From Pseudorasbora parva (taxonomy: Eukaryota > Chordata > Actinopteri > Cypriniformes > Gobionidae), in NCBI RefSeq assembly GCF_024679245.1, contig NC_090174.1, forward strand, positions 48,509,974 through 48,573,973: 64,000 nt of DNA, in the 5' to 3' direction. Under the pieces are notes generated by a model. That model searched no databases. It saw only the letters and a list, made by a program, of their open reading frames with translations, and had not been told where the DNA came from. Below are positions 49,286-60,545 of this stretch, piece after piece. The first letter of the stretch is position 1. Each line of letters starts with the position of its first letter. Position numbers and translations under genes: made by a program.

Positions 49286-50250
49286 AAAGCACCGCAAAAT
49301 ATAAAGTATAATTTGGGCTTTAAAGCTTAATTTTCTGTGTTCCACTCTGGACTTTCCAAGTAAACTCCTTTGGCTATGAGAGCAGAAAGATATGTTCGTT
49401 ATGTGCGAACCAGTAGACTATTTAAGTGCTCAGGGTCACTCGCACATGCGCTGTTGTACGCAGACACAGGAAATTGGCAAGGGGGTAATCTAGCACTCGG
49501 AAAGCGTTCCACCCATAGGAGCAGCCATTGCTAACCAAGCCATCACCTGCTGTTAGCATCCCATTGACTCCCAGTCATTTTTGAGTCACTTTGACAATGA
49601 ATAACTTTACATCTGAGACATTTAAAGACTCCATTTGTCCATTGTTTATTTCTAAAGAAACACAACAATGCATAAAAGGCTCCATTACCTTGTATCTTAC
49701 ACTATCGCCCCGTAGAAGCTGTTTTTGTAAAAAAAAAATAGGCTAACGATTGCGTCATAACCAACGCGACTCTGTTGCACAGTTGAGAAATTACCGTATA
49801 GACCGGAGGAGATGCTCAGAAGCAATCTTTTACTGTCTATGAGACAGTCGGGGGGACGTGGAGACATAAAGTCTGATAAAGTCAAGGGAGAAGAATGGGG
49901 GGAAGCCCATAGTGAGCCAAAAGCAACGGGACAAAAAATTTAAACAACGTGATTCAGATTTTACTTTCCACAACCACTAGAAGACCTACAAGTGTCAGAC
50001 AGGTTGCTCACGTCACATCTACGACGTCCTCAAGCTCAGTCTGAGCCTGCGCAGTTCGCTCAGCCATCAGGAATTGGGCGCTTCTAATCGACCTCACTTT
50101 CCACCGTTGAAGTCTATGGGAATGCTTTGTCCATTTCTTTTACTGTCTATGGAAATTGGGCTGCATGCGGACAGTGTGCACTGACCCTTCTGATGACGAA
50201 AATTACGTCACACGGACTGTCAGTAGGTCCGTCACACAGGGACCGTCAGT
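49286..50250 (+). mobile_element. Dispersed-repeat copy interrupted by a hAT
   Basis: The outer parts (49290-49477 and 50152-50250) join through GAAATTGG. The join reads like 48120-48240 ('gaaattgggctgcatgcgga' against 'aaaattgggctgtaaacaga'). It is therefore a second copy of the repeat at 48050-48240. Confidence 0.6.
49478..50151. mobile_element. hAT-type non-autonomous element with 8-bp duplication
   Basis: GAAATTGG lies exactly on both sides (49470-49477, 50152-50159). The left end is CAAGGGGGTAATCTAGCACT; the right end, read inward, is CATAGACAGTAAAAGAAATG. The right end resembles that of the elements at 8240-8875 and 51936-52466. 674 bp, no transposase. Confidence 0.9.
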
Positions 50251-51623
50251 CGTGTTCTGAAAAACTGTTCTGTCCAATGTTGTTCGTACCCCAACATTAT
50301 TCAAAATATTGTTTTTGTGTCTGTACAGGTTTGGAATGACACAAGAATTGTAATTTTTGGCTGTCTTAATGTTGACAACTAGACAGTGATGCTGAAATTT
50401 TGGAAAGGAGCTTGTGTCCAGAGCTGAAAAAGAAAGTTGCGTTTGAAGTTTGAGAGGCATTGCTCTAATGGATTCATCAGCGTAATGACTCAATTTGAAT
50501 TGCCATGAGATTCACTCTCACAATCAGATGTAATTAAAAGACAATATGTTGATGAAAGCTATTTTTTCATGAGGATTTTGCTGAATTGTGTGCTGAGAGC
50601 TGCACTTTCATGCTGACCAAGCTCTTTATGCAAACACAGGTGGGCGTCTGTACTAACAAATCTCTCAGAACAAAAGCATACTGAACTAAAACAGAAGAAA
50701 AGTGTCTAAAGCACCAAATGATGCGAGACAATCAACCCCAGAGAGCAAGGAAATAACGACTGCGAGACAGAGGCTCATCAAGAAAAAGAAAAAAGAAAGA
50801 AAAAACACTCAAATTATACAGATCACTTCTCTCACCTCAGTGCTCAAAACCAACTTTCCTGGCCTGTTAGCCATATACTGTGCTCGCAGCGCGCAGTCTT
50901 TAATTGCACACACAAATGCTCCCGCGCGCACTGTATATCACTTTATATATCACTTTCCTCTAGCGATAAGCTGTGTGTGTAAACCCCACTCCCCTATGGA
51001 AGCAGAAAAGACTCATTAATTAAGTTACGCAAAAAACACAATGCACACACGTGTAGACAATTTCACATGCATGAAACCTAATTTAAATGCAAAAAAAAAA
51101 ACTATTCACATGCGAAAAATAAAATTATATATTCATACAAATGCAAAACACAATTTGTAGATTTACAACTGTGCATAAAAACTTTCGAATGTTTAAAATT
51201 TGCACGTTTGTCCTTGAATGCGTATGTGCAAATCGTCATTCGCGTGTGAATCGTCTTGGATTTGTGTGCATGTATTTTGAGACTCTCCTGGCAGCGTTTT
51301 CCTCCCACCTGGATCAGTCGTATTCTTTAGCCAATCAGATTTAGGCTTATCAATCGGCCAATCATAATCGCATGAGAGGAGGTGTTACATCATCAGCCTT
51401 TGCCCACAGTTCGTCATGGGGCTAAGCAGAGGTATGCACAATTTGATCTGTTAATTTCTGTGTAGTGAAACTAAAGTTAGAGATCATTTGTAGTGATAGT
51501 GTATTAAATGCCAAGTGTGAAAATAAACATTTATTTTAAATATTGATGGATAGTTAAACACACACGCACATGTACGCACACGCACGCACACAACTAGATC
51601 AAGAAAGAATTTCTGCTGACAGG
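50251..51623. other. Mixed block: single-copy DNA then repeat-like sequence
   Basis: 50251-51000 shows no repeat ends. 51020-51330 has recurring 'caca..tgca', 'caaatcgtcattcg' and 'gtgtgaatcgtcttgg' sequence reminiscent of a dispersed fish repeat. A short CA/CG-rich tract lies at 51556-51592. No gene is seen. Confidence 0.35.
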
Positions 51624-52490
51624 CATACGTTTTGTTAGACCGTCTGGAAAACACACAGCCCCCGGACTACTATTACAACATATAAAAAAGACTTTTACTC
51701 ACATAAGTTTGTTGCACCATTCCTGTCGGATCCAATATAGAAGGCACAACATTGTGTCTGCAAATTCAGCACTTGAGGCTTGTTTACAAACGATTCCGCA
51801 TTGAAATGAAGCGATTGCAAACACACATACGGTCTTCCCCACGTGAGTTTTAATACTTCATTATTAAAAATAAATGAATCACACATTCCTAATATTAGGA
51901 TCCGAAGGAAGCTTATGCAGCGACAGTGTTCTTCCCAAGCAGCAACCTCCCGCAATCTCTTTTGAAGCCAATACGGAAGTAATGTAAACTGCAATTCATC
52001 AACTGGCCACTAGGGACAGGCTCCAGAAGGGAGCAGAATCTCATTGAGACCCATGTTAAAATTCCCAATTTTACAGCAGAAAAAAACTTGTTTACAGCCT
52101 GGTACAAATTGTGGTTTTCGCCTATAAAGCTAATTTTGACCTCCATGACAACTGTGAGGGGGGTGCATTTTATTATAACTCATTTGTTTACGTTATGTAA
52201 AGCCTTAAAGTTCTGCATAATTAAGGACGTGGTTACTTTGAGTGACAGGTGGATAGCCATTTATTAGCTGTCTAGTCATTGCGTTAACCTAAGCTCTGCC
52301 CACATCCCGGCTTTTTGCCCATTTTCTGTTATCCGGGAGTGACGCGATAATTCGCTCGCAAGATGGCAAAGCCCAGCTCGCCCCTACTTTAAGCTTCAGA
52401 ACGGCTTATTCTGTCCTATCGATAACGTCACAGACACTACGTCCATATTTTTTTTTACAGTCTATGGTTCTTCCACAATATCTTGCCATT
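51624..52490 (+). mobile_element. TTAA-type element, family B, copy 2, truncated and interrupted
   Basis: 51624-51935 matches 34060-34340 of copy 1, including 'ttcctaatattaggatccga' and 'ggaagcttatgcagcgac'. The match resumes at 52467 ('gttcttccacaatatcttg'), where copy 1 has 'gttcttccacaaccagg...caatatctta'. Both tips are missing. A hAT (51936-52466) sits inside. Confidence 0.75.
51936..52466 (+). mobile_element. hAT-type non-autonomous element with 8-bp duplication
   Basis: GTTCTTCC lies exactly on both sides (51928-51935, 52467-52474). The left end is CAAGCAGCAACCTCCCG; the right end, read inward, is CATAGACTGTAAAAAAAAAT. It shares both ends with 8240-8875 in the opposite orientation, while the interiors differ. 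531 bp, non-coding. Confidence 0.9.
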
Positions 52491-52502
52491 TTGAACATAA
52501 AA

Positions 52503-52714
52503 ATGCTGGGTTAAAAACAACCCAAGTTGGGTTAAAAATCGACAAACCCAGTAATTAGGTTGTTTTAACCCAGTGGATGGTTTAAATGTTTGCTTAAAGC
52601 AACCTAGTCGCTGTGTTAAAATAACCCAATTACTGGGTTAAAACAACCCAATTGCTGGGTTTGTCCATTTTCAACTCAAATTGGGTTGTTTTTAACCCAG
52701 CATTTTTTAGAGTG
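52503..52714. mobile_element. Small palindromic element of AACCCA/TGGGTT repeats
   Basis: 'atgctgggttaaaaacaacc' at the left is mirrored by 'ggttgtttttaacccagcat' at the right, then 'tttttagagtg'. The interior repeats 'acccaattactgggtt'-type palindromes. The right end, read inward, is CACTCTAAAAAATGCTGGGT, recalling CACTA-like ends. The left tip is truncated. Confidence 0.75.
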
Positions 52715-53275
52715 TGTGTTGGCAGTATGAGTATACAGCCATCCTATAATGGTAAAAATCCACCCACTCCTTTTTTTAATCCCCATAAATCTAGGGATTG
52801 CCATGGGATGCCATTACAACAAATATTTATAAAATACTGTCTTTTAAGTTGTTTCTACATTAATTAGGAGTAACTGTGAAATTATGACAACATAAAAACG
52901 CTGATGTTTTTAATTGTGATTAATTACAGAAATAAAAAGTGTGTATATCTCTATAATATTGCCTAGGGAAGACTGTGAGGCTTCAGTTGACAAAAAACAC
53001 AAAACTGTGGTGGCGAAAAGGGGAAACAAATTCCATTGAGTGACTGCAGAGGGGCTGGTCCCAGTGACAGACAGGGGCAATTATCTGCTCTCCCCCCAAA
53101 AGTTTTAACCTAATTTCTCAGCGACCAGAGACCATGAACACGGTCTATCAGTGCCTGGAAAAAAGGGATTATCTTCCACTTTCTGCTCTCTCTTTGGAGT
53201 ATGACTTTTCTGCTGTCATGTCTTTGTGATGGATGAAAGGCAGAGAGTTGCAAGCGAGTGAGCGAGCGAGCAAGC

Positions 53276-53329
<54 letters not shown>

Positions 53330-54340
53330 TTAAGATACCCCTAACCCCCACGACTTCTCATTTTTCTATAGCACTTCCAAATTCATCCCTCTTTCTGCAC
53401 TCGTCTATCCTTCTCTACCCTTCTCGTGACCCCGGAGGTCTCCAGGTGCGCAGAGATACACCTGCAGCTGGCTGCTGCCCGAGGACCAGACGACATCACA
53501 GGCTTGGCATCAGCTTTGACAGGGTGTCTGATTCAATCACCACATCTGGCAGAGTCCGAGCACTGATAGATTCGGTCAACCCTCCTAAATCTCAACCCTC
53601 CACCCAGAACTGAGCATGCTGCCAGATTCTACACGATACATACACAACCAGCAAAAAACAGCAAGAAACAGAAAAAGATTTGTTAAAGCTCTGGAGCTGG
53701 AGCTTTGGATGCAAGACACAGTGAGCACACACATGCACAAAGCAATCCTACAGGACTGCAGATATAAAAAGAGCCGGCTTGATTCTGTTAATCATGACAG
53801 CTTTCCATAAAAACCTGCTTTTGTCAGTCACCTCGCCAGCCTGTTAGCCAACAGCTTCCAAACGTTGTAATTTAGTGGACTCAGCTCTCCTCTGCAGCTG
53901 TTGCCATCGCCCCCGCCTTATGAAACGCAATAATGCTCTGATGCAAATGTGCTGCGGTACATGGCTCAAATTCCTAAACATCCTCTACAATGCTCAGGAT
54001 ACATGTGTGGAAAGTGTTTATTGCTCCAACAAAAAAGATAATTATCTGAAAAGGGGACAAGACAACATAACACGCATCACCGTTTGTTTGTATTAGAGTT
54101 TAATCCTTTACTTCAACTTATTTGATTAATAATTATCAATGACTTCATGAATTAATCTGTTTTTTATTTATTTTATATTTAATTTTTGTCAATTTTATTC
54201 ATTTTATCAATAATTTCATATAGCATTAATTTATTTTTATTACATTTTTTTTATAATTTACTTGCTTATTTCAGTTGCAAGGCAACATTTTTTTTCATTT
54301 GATTTCAGGGGATTTGAGGTGGCATAAGAGTAAAATTTAG
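52715..54340. other. Single-copy block; possible conserved non-coding DNA
   Basis: No transposon ends. 52960-53230 and 53400-54080 have balanced composition. An open plus-strand frame at 53233-53613 is seeded by the GA repeat. 54110-54300 is a run of TTTATT-rich sequence. Confidence 0.35.
53279..53324. repeat. (GA)n microsatellite
   Basis: About 23 GA units ending in a G-run, with 'gagcgagcgag' variants just before. Confidence 0.95.
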
Positions 54341-55214
54341 AGATGTCCTTTTTCCCATACCGATTCCGATACCTGGGTGCATCTGTAATATACTACTAGC
54401 CCTGTATGAATTGCTAGATTTATTTTATGGTGTGATTCAGACTTATCCTTTAATAAAACACGAACAAATACAGACAGTGAACTATTGTATTTCTTACAGT
54501 ATTTTCATTATCTGACATGCATTTGACAGTAAAATTATAAATTTTTCTTAAGCAAAAAATAACTTTAAATGCAGCCATAACTCTAAGACCATAAACTGAA
54601 AAAGGTATTTTAGTTTTACAACAGAACTGTATAAAAAATATGATATATTATTCAGAAAATAATCTCTTTACAACAAAAAGTGAAAAATATGGCATAATAA
54701 TTATTAGTATATTAGTAGAGACATATTATTACATAGAGACGTATTATTACATAGAGGCGTAGCTAAATATACTGTATGCTATAACAATAGCTTAATATAT
54801 TATCAATTTCTTCACTTAAAACTAAACTTTGACAGGTTGCCGTGAAGACCTTTGAGTGTCTGTTTTCGTGATTTTACAGTTTTCTCAAATGAAACAGTAA
54901 ATTCTCATGAAGTGACAGTTTATGCGTTCGTGTCCTCACGGCAGAGACTACAAAGACAGAGAGCAAAATAGTATTTTGCAGTTTAATATTCACAAACACT
55001 ATGTATATTCAGCTACAGTCTGGAGCCCTGAGTTTAGATTAACATGGTAGCGACTGAACACAGGATTTTTTTTGAAGGGGCAAGTGAAAGAGATTTTTAC
55101 TTGCCCGACCGGATTAGCTGATTCAAATGTGATAACAAAAAATAACTAGCGAATCACCAAAATGCAAGAATTCTGCTTTAATTTAGTGTAAGTGGAGATC
55201 GCTAGTGGATCATA
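54341..55214. mobile_element. Probable decayed DNA-transposon interior
   Basis: It begins 'tagagatgtcctttttccca' with 'taccgattccgatacctggg', like the ends of fish hAT elements that start TAGGGATGC. No opposite end is recognised. AT-rich throughout. Confidence 0.4.
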
Positions 55215-56129
55215 CACTCACCTAAAGGATTATTAGGAACACCATACTAATACTGTGTTTGACCCCCTTTCATCTTCAGAACTGCCTTAATTCTACATGG
55301 CATTGATTCAACAAAGTGCTGAAAGCATTCTTTAGAAATGTTGGCCCATATTGATAGGATAGCATCTTGCAGTTGATGGAGATTTGTGGGATGCACATCT
55401 AGAGCACAAAGCTCCCGTTCCACCACATGCCAAAGATGCTCTATTGGGTTGAGATCTGGTGACTGTGGGGGCCATTTTAGTACAGTGAACTCATTGTCAT
55501 GTTCAAAAAAACAATTTGAAATGATTCAAGCTTTGTGACATGGTGCATTATCCTGCTGGAAGTAGCCATCAGAGGATGGGTACATGGTGGTCATAAAGGG
55601 ATGGACATGGTCAGAAACGATGCTCAGGTAGGCCGTGGCATTTAAACAATGCCCAATTGGCACTAAGTGGCCTAAATTGTGCCAAGAAAACCTCCCCCAC
55701 ACCATTACACCACCACCACCAGCCTGCACAGTGGTAACGAGGCATGATGGATCCATGTTCTCATTCTGTTTACGCCAAATTCTAACTACCATCTGAATGT
55801 CTCAACAGAAATCGAGACTTATCAGTAGAGGCAACATTTTTTCAGTCTTCAACTGTTCAATTTTGGTGAGCTTGTGCAAATTGTAGCCTCTTTTTCCTGT
55901 TTGAAGGGCAGATGAGTGTTACCTGTTGGGGTCTTCTGCTGTTGTAGCCCATCCGCCTCAAGGTTGTGCGTGTTGTGGCTTCACAAATGCTTTGGAGTTC
56001 AGTAGATTGTCTTGACCAGGACCACACCCCTAAATGCATTGAAGCAACTGCCATGTGATTGGTTGATTAGATAATTGTATTAATGAGAAAATGAACAGGT
56101 GTTACCAATAATCCTTTAGCTAGGTGTAG
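55215..56129 (-). mobile_element. Tc1/mariner element, lightly damaged
   Basis: The left end CACTCACCTAAAGGATTATT is preceded by TA (55213-55214). The right end is 'ccaataatcctttagctagg' + 'tgtag', followed by TA (56130-56131). Nearly the whole length is a minus-strand transposase. 915 bp is a little short for the family. It ends about 10 bp before the LINE fragment. Confidence 0.9.
55247..56054 (-). pseudogene. Tc1/mariner transposase with a few frameshifts
   Basis: Read on the minus strand: 'TTRTTLRRMGYNSRRPQ' (helix-turn-helix end), 'STDKSRFLLRHSDG' (first catalytic D retained), 'GGGGVMVWGRFSW', 'GYFQQDNAPCHKA' (second D), then 'WPPQSPDLNPIEHLWHVVE' (third acid, E) and 'ESMPCRIKAVLKMKGGQTQY', followed by a stop at 55247-55249. 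All three catalytic acids are visible. The frame is lost near 55530, where one base seems missing after 'CHKA', and again between the first two segments. It is inactive as it stands. Confidence 0.85.
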
Positions 56130-56139
56130 TATAATGTTT

Positions 56140-58366
56140 AATGAACTGACGGTAACAAGGTCCCGCTGTTGACGCTCATGCAGCCCCTCAAGGAAAAATC
56201 AATACAAATGATGACCGGTTACACAGAGAAACTGTGGTAAACATTCAAAATGTAATTTTTTTATATTTATAACATGATACAGTTAAACATCACACAGCCA
56301 AGTGTGCCGTTTTCCTGATTACCATCACAACATTAACATGAAGTCATTTACACTTTAGATGCAAGACAAAAACGCCAATGCGTTTTTAGTCTAGATTTAA
56401 ACTGACATAGTGTGTCTGCTTCCCGAACAATGCTAGGAAGACTATTCCAGAGTTTAGGTGCTAAGTAGGAAAAGGATCGACCGCCTGCATTTTATTTAGA
56501 TATTCTAGGTATTATCAACTGGCCAGAGTTTTCAGACCGCAATAGATGGAGTATAATGTGTTAAGAGCTCGCTCTAGTACTGGAGAGCTAAACCATTTAG
56601 AGCTTTGTAAGTATTAAGCAAGATTTTAAAATGTATGCAATGTTTAATAGGGAGCCAGTTTAGTGTTGACAGAACTGGACTAATATGATCATACTTCCTG
56701 GCTCTAGTAAGAACTCTAGCTGCCGCATTTGGGACTAGCTGGAGTTTGTTTATTAAGCGAGCAGGGCAACCAACCAGTAGAGCATTACAATAATCTAGCC
56801 TTGGGCTCATGAACGCATGTACTAACTGTTCAGCACTTTGCATTTAAAGCATGTGCCGTAATTTAGATATATTTTTAAGATGGTAGAATGCAGTTTTACA
56901 GATGCTAGAAACGTGGCTTTCAAATGAGAGATTGGTATCAAAGAGCACACCCAGGTTCCTCACTGACGAGGGTTTGACAGAGCAGTTATCAAGTGTTAAG
57001 GTACGTTCACACCAAACGTGAATAGAGCTTCTGGAGCGAATGATTTTCATGTTAAGTCAATGGAGGTCTTGCGGCGCAATAGACGCGTTTCGTGCAAATT
57101 CGCGTCTACGCCCGAGTTCAAAAATTTGAACTTTGCCGTCAATTCGTGCCACGTTAACCAATGAGGAGCCTGCTTGCTGCTGCCACGTGATGAGAAACCC
57201 TGCATATAATTAAAAAAATACTGATATTTTGTCACTAAATGTAGTTTTAATGCTTTTCAGTTGATAATGTAGTTGTTTAAAGCTAAAATATGTGGTTTAC
57301 CTAGGATGTTTTACTCATAGACAGAGCCTATTTAAAAAGAACACTTGCGTTTTTGGAGTTGTGAGATCCAGGCGATCTCCGGGCGCTCAGCGTTGGTTAA
57401 CCCCCGCGAGAGCAGCCTTTCCTCGGCCAGTCCTTCTGGCATTTGGCTGTCTATGGCTGGCTCGGATGTCTATGTAGAGGTTAAACATGATATATACTTT
57501 GTCTTGTGTACATCTAATGGGCGATCTTTGGTCCAATTAATCTGTTGTTGCCTACCAAATCATTTTGACTGAGGGCAGAGTGAAATTTCATAACTTTATA
57601 TTTTATTTAAATATACATGAAGTGAAGATAATCCAGGTAGTGCATGGGCTGAAACACATGTGGCTGTTAATGCTTAATATATTTCACCTGGAGCATTTAA
57701 CGCGCGTCTATTTCGCCTAAAGAGCATATTGCAGGTTAGAGACTCCAGTGAGTCAGTGTATAGAAAAATAATGTAGGACCTAGAATTTCTTTAAAATATA
57801 CTTGTAAATACGCTAATAAGGCTTTTTGAGTCGTTTTTGTGAGAAAATTGCATTACCTTTTCATATGGCATTTTCATACAAGGTTATATGTTTATCTCAA
57901 ATTTTTTTTAACCTGCAATATGCTCTTTAAACGCTCGATTTCTACGCGCGTCCAATTAGCTGCGGACGCGCGAATGGATTAAAAATGTTCCCGCGTCAAA
58001 CTAGACGCGGTAAGTGCGATTTTGACGCTCAATTTGCGTTTGGTGTGAACGTAGCGTTAGACAATATTCTAGGTTACTACTTTTGGAGCTTTTCTGTCCA
58101 ATAATTAAAAATTTCGTTTTATCTGAATTAAGTTGCAGGAAATTACTATTCATCCAATTTTTTTATATCAGCTATGCATTCCCTTAATCTTTTGAATTGG
58201 TACGTTTCGTCTGGGCGTAAAGAAGCTGAGTATTGTCAGCATAACAATGAAAACTAACGCCATGCTTCCTAATGATATCTCCCAGTGGTAGCATATACAG
58301 GGTGAAAAGCAACAGTCCTAACACTGAGCCTCGCGATACTCCATAATGACTGATGACATTTTTCAT
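56140..58366 (-). mobile_element. 5'-truncated non-LTR retrotransposon, split by another element
   Basis: Minus-strand pieces read '[20 protein letters not shown]' and '[14 protein letters not shown]' (58184-58366), then 'SSVRNLGVLFDTNLSFESHV' (56844-57050), then 'DYCNALLVGCPARLINKLQL' and 'VPNAAARVLTRARKYDHI' (56574-56843). These are the palm/thumb and C-terminal parts of a LINE reverse transcriptase of the CR1/L2/jockey group. YADD has become YADN. About 430 bp of 3' sequence follow. The endonuclease and 5' part are missing, and the 5' break lies at 58366. An insertion occupies 56999-58056. Confidence 0.8.
56999..58056. mobile_element. Harbinger-like element inside the LINE
   Basis: The ends are AGGTACGTTCACACCAAACG and, read inward, CGCTACGTTCACACCAAACG. 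TTA flanks both sides (56996-56998, 58057-58059). Removing it and one TTA restores the LINE ('tcaagtgttagacaatattc'). Short GC-rich terminal regions surround an AT-rich middle. 1058 bp, no transposase seen. Confidence 0.8.
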
Positions 58367-58754
58367 CTGTGGGAAGGGTATGAAAAATCTTTACATCCCC
58401 TGCACATCCTGGAACATGACATTTGTGTCCATGAGAGCTGCCGTTTTCGCTATCCTCGAGTGTCGCTTGTTTATCTGCAGTCCCGATGATTCGGCTCTGT
58501 TAGTTCCGCCTGACAATGAACATGTTTGGCTATATGCAAATGTTGGGGGCATACATATTAATGATCCCCAGCGGTTGCGTCACAGGTGGTGTTATGTTGA
58601 GAATCACTTATTTTTCTGTGTTTGTCATGCACGAAATTTACATAAGAAATAGGAGTCAATGGTGTTTGAGACTCACAGTATGTGATGTCCATGTACTGAA
58701 CTTTTATATCACTATGGCAAGGTTAATTAAATTTTTCATTCAGGGCACCTTTAA
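58367..58754 (-). mobile_element. TTAA-type element fragment
   Basis: The right edge, read inward, is TTAAAGGTGCCCTGAATGAA. The interior 'caaatgttgggggcatacat' and 'gtttgagactcacagtatgt' is familiar from a common cyprinid repeat. Its inner side stops at the 5' break of the LINE, so one of the two probably truncated the other. Confidence 0.6.
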
Positions 58755-59548
58755 TGTCAAGCCCTGTATAAATTAATATAATATAATATAGCAAATAGGT
58801 CACATGAAATTAAAACATGCTGCATTTGGATCTAGCAAATGCCTCATAAAAATAAAACTCAAACAGTGATTAATTTGTATATGAATGCCTAATTTGCTCC
58901 AATGGTTGAGGGGGGAAATGGTCAGTAGCATCAGTGTCTAACACATTACGCCATATCGCCATCTCCCATTCTCCATCTCATACACTCATCTCTCATCCCA
59001 TCCATCTACTGTACATCTGTTGTTGGAAGTGGTCGATCAGGAATTAGTGTGGGTGTGGGCACGCCACCATTCAGAAGAGCTAAGGCCTTTCACACCCCTA
59101 ATGTGTAATTAGGTGGTGTTTTGGAGCACACAGCCTTCCTCAACTGAAATTAGTGGCCTTTTATTAATCAGACAGACCAGGACAAAGGCATTCGGAGCCC
59201 CTCTGTAATCTACTACAAAATGTTTCTCTTAATTACAGAGGTGGGAAGCGGGAGGGGCTCAGCAGGAGCGGTTTATGGAGGTGCTCTGCACAATGTGTCA
59301 ATTTACATGCCGCTATCTCTGATAAATTTGTAGCACAGCCTGTGCAGCTGCCACGTTGATAACAAATAATCTAAACTCTTCTTGTGCACACTGATGTGCA
59401 CAAACATACACGCCCACACACACACACCATACAAATGCCACCCACAGGCAAAATCTAACATGAAACAGTCTGTTATAATAGTACATGACTACTATTCAAA
59501 CAAAAAATGAATACATGGACATGAAATATTGATTGGAGTAGAAATTAT
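58755..59548. other. Single-copy block; conserved non-coding candidate
   Basis: 58900-59400 has even composition with TAAT-core sites: 'aatgtgtaattaggtgg', 'cttttattaatcagac', 'tctcttaattacagagg'. No frame is open through it. No transposon ends. It is among the better regulatory candidates by appearance only. Confidence 0.4.
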
Positions 59549-59690
59549 CACTACAGTTCAAAAGTTTAGAGTCAGTGATTTATATTTTTTGTGTGTGAAA
59601 AACATTTTTTCATTAAGCAAAATTGCATTAAAATTGATCATATAAATGTTTCTTGAGCAGCAAATCAGGAAAACATTAGATTTTAAAATG
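59549..59690 (+). mobile_element. Left-end fragment CACTACAGTTCAAAAGTTTA
   Basis: It starts CACTACAGTTCAAAAGTTTA and continues to 'gtttcttgagcagcaaatca', matching a common fish repeat whose interior pieces also occur at 13860-14060, 30552-30600 and 40605-40680. Internally deleted. Confidence 0.6.
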
Positions 59691-60039
59691 CACTAAAATA
59701 GAAACAAAAACTGGGAACAAACTAAATTTTAACAGGAACATAAACAACAACTAAATCAAGTTTAAACATTCTGAACAGAAACACTTATTTGAAAATACCA
59801 TTTTAACCGGTTAATAACAATTTCTTCATTCTTGATAAGATTTTAATTTGGCAGTTACCTAATCATGAATTCAAATACAGCTTATCTAGTAAAATGTCTG
59901 TGATCAGTTGTCAGGTCATGCAATGTACTGGCATTAGCTGTTGGGTTTATCTAAGGATATGTTACATACATATACATATATATGTATGTATACTCTATAC
60001 ACAATGTGATTGGCCTGACCAGAGTTTGGTTTTTACAGC
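59691..60039. other. AT-rich spacer, no gene seen
   Basis: Contains a short TA/CA palindromic run at 59970-59992; nothing else. Confidence 0.4.
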
Positions 60040-60123
60040 TCAGAAGTGTATTAAGAGTTGCTAGACGATACTCGCGGCAGATTAGATTTGCTGCCGCTAG
60101 GGTACGTCTAGATTTCTAGGCTA
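60040..60123 (-). mobile_element. Terminal fragment, inverted partner of 35025-35110
   Basis: 'gtctagatttctaggcta' and 'cggcagattagatttgctgc' are the reverse complement of the tip at 35025. Only the tip is evident. Confidence 0.55.
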
Positions 60124-60351
60124 TCGGAGATGTGGATTCGGAGGGCAATTAAATCGCCACACCTTGGTGTTTGTCAAAATTGGCATTTTCCCAAAATATT
60201 TCATTCGAATATTTGGGCTCATAAAAATCAAATATTTGTAGGTAGGTATAGGTATTTTGAGAAAATGAGAGAGACTTTTTTTTCAACATGTCTTCTGAAC
60301 AAGCTGATTAGGCAATGTACCGCAATGTACACAACACACTTACGTTATATC

Positions 60352-60545
60352 TTAAAGGGATACGCCACCGTTTTTTAGAAATAGGGCTTATTCAACATCT
60401 TTCCTACATTTAGTAATTTGGGGTTTTCTTTTTTAGATCACTTTTACTCGGGACATGCTATCTGGCAACATAGGATTCTATTCATTATGCTAAGCTAAGT
60501 GCGACCCTACCAAACTAAAACAATGCATGCATACACTAATAAAGC
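60352..60545 (+). mobile_element. TTAA-type element fragment (TTAAAGGGATACGCCACCG)
   Basis: The left end TTAAAGGGATACGCCACCGT leads into 'tagaaatagggcttattcaa' and 'agctaagtgcgaccctacca', a familiar cyprinid repeat. The right end is not identified. Confidence 0.65.

Noticed and set aside
53233..53613. 126-codon frame rich in Arg-Glu
   Set aside because: The Arg-Glu run is the (GA)n repeat in translation, and the remainder lacks protein features.
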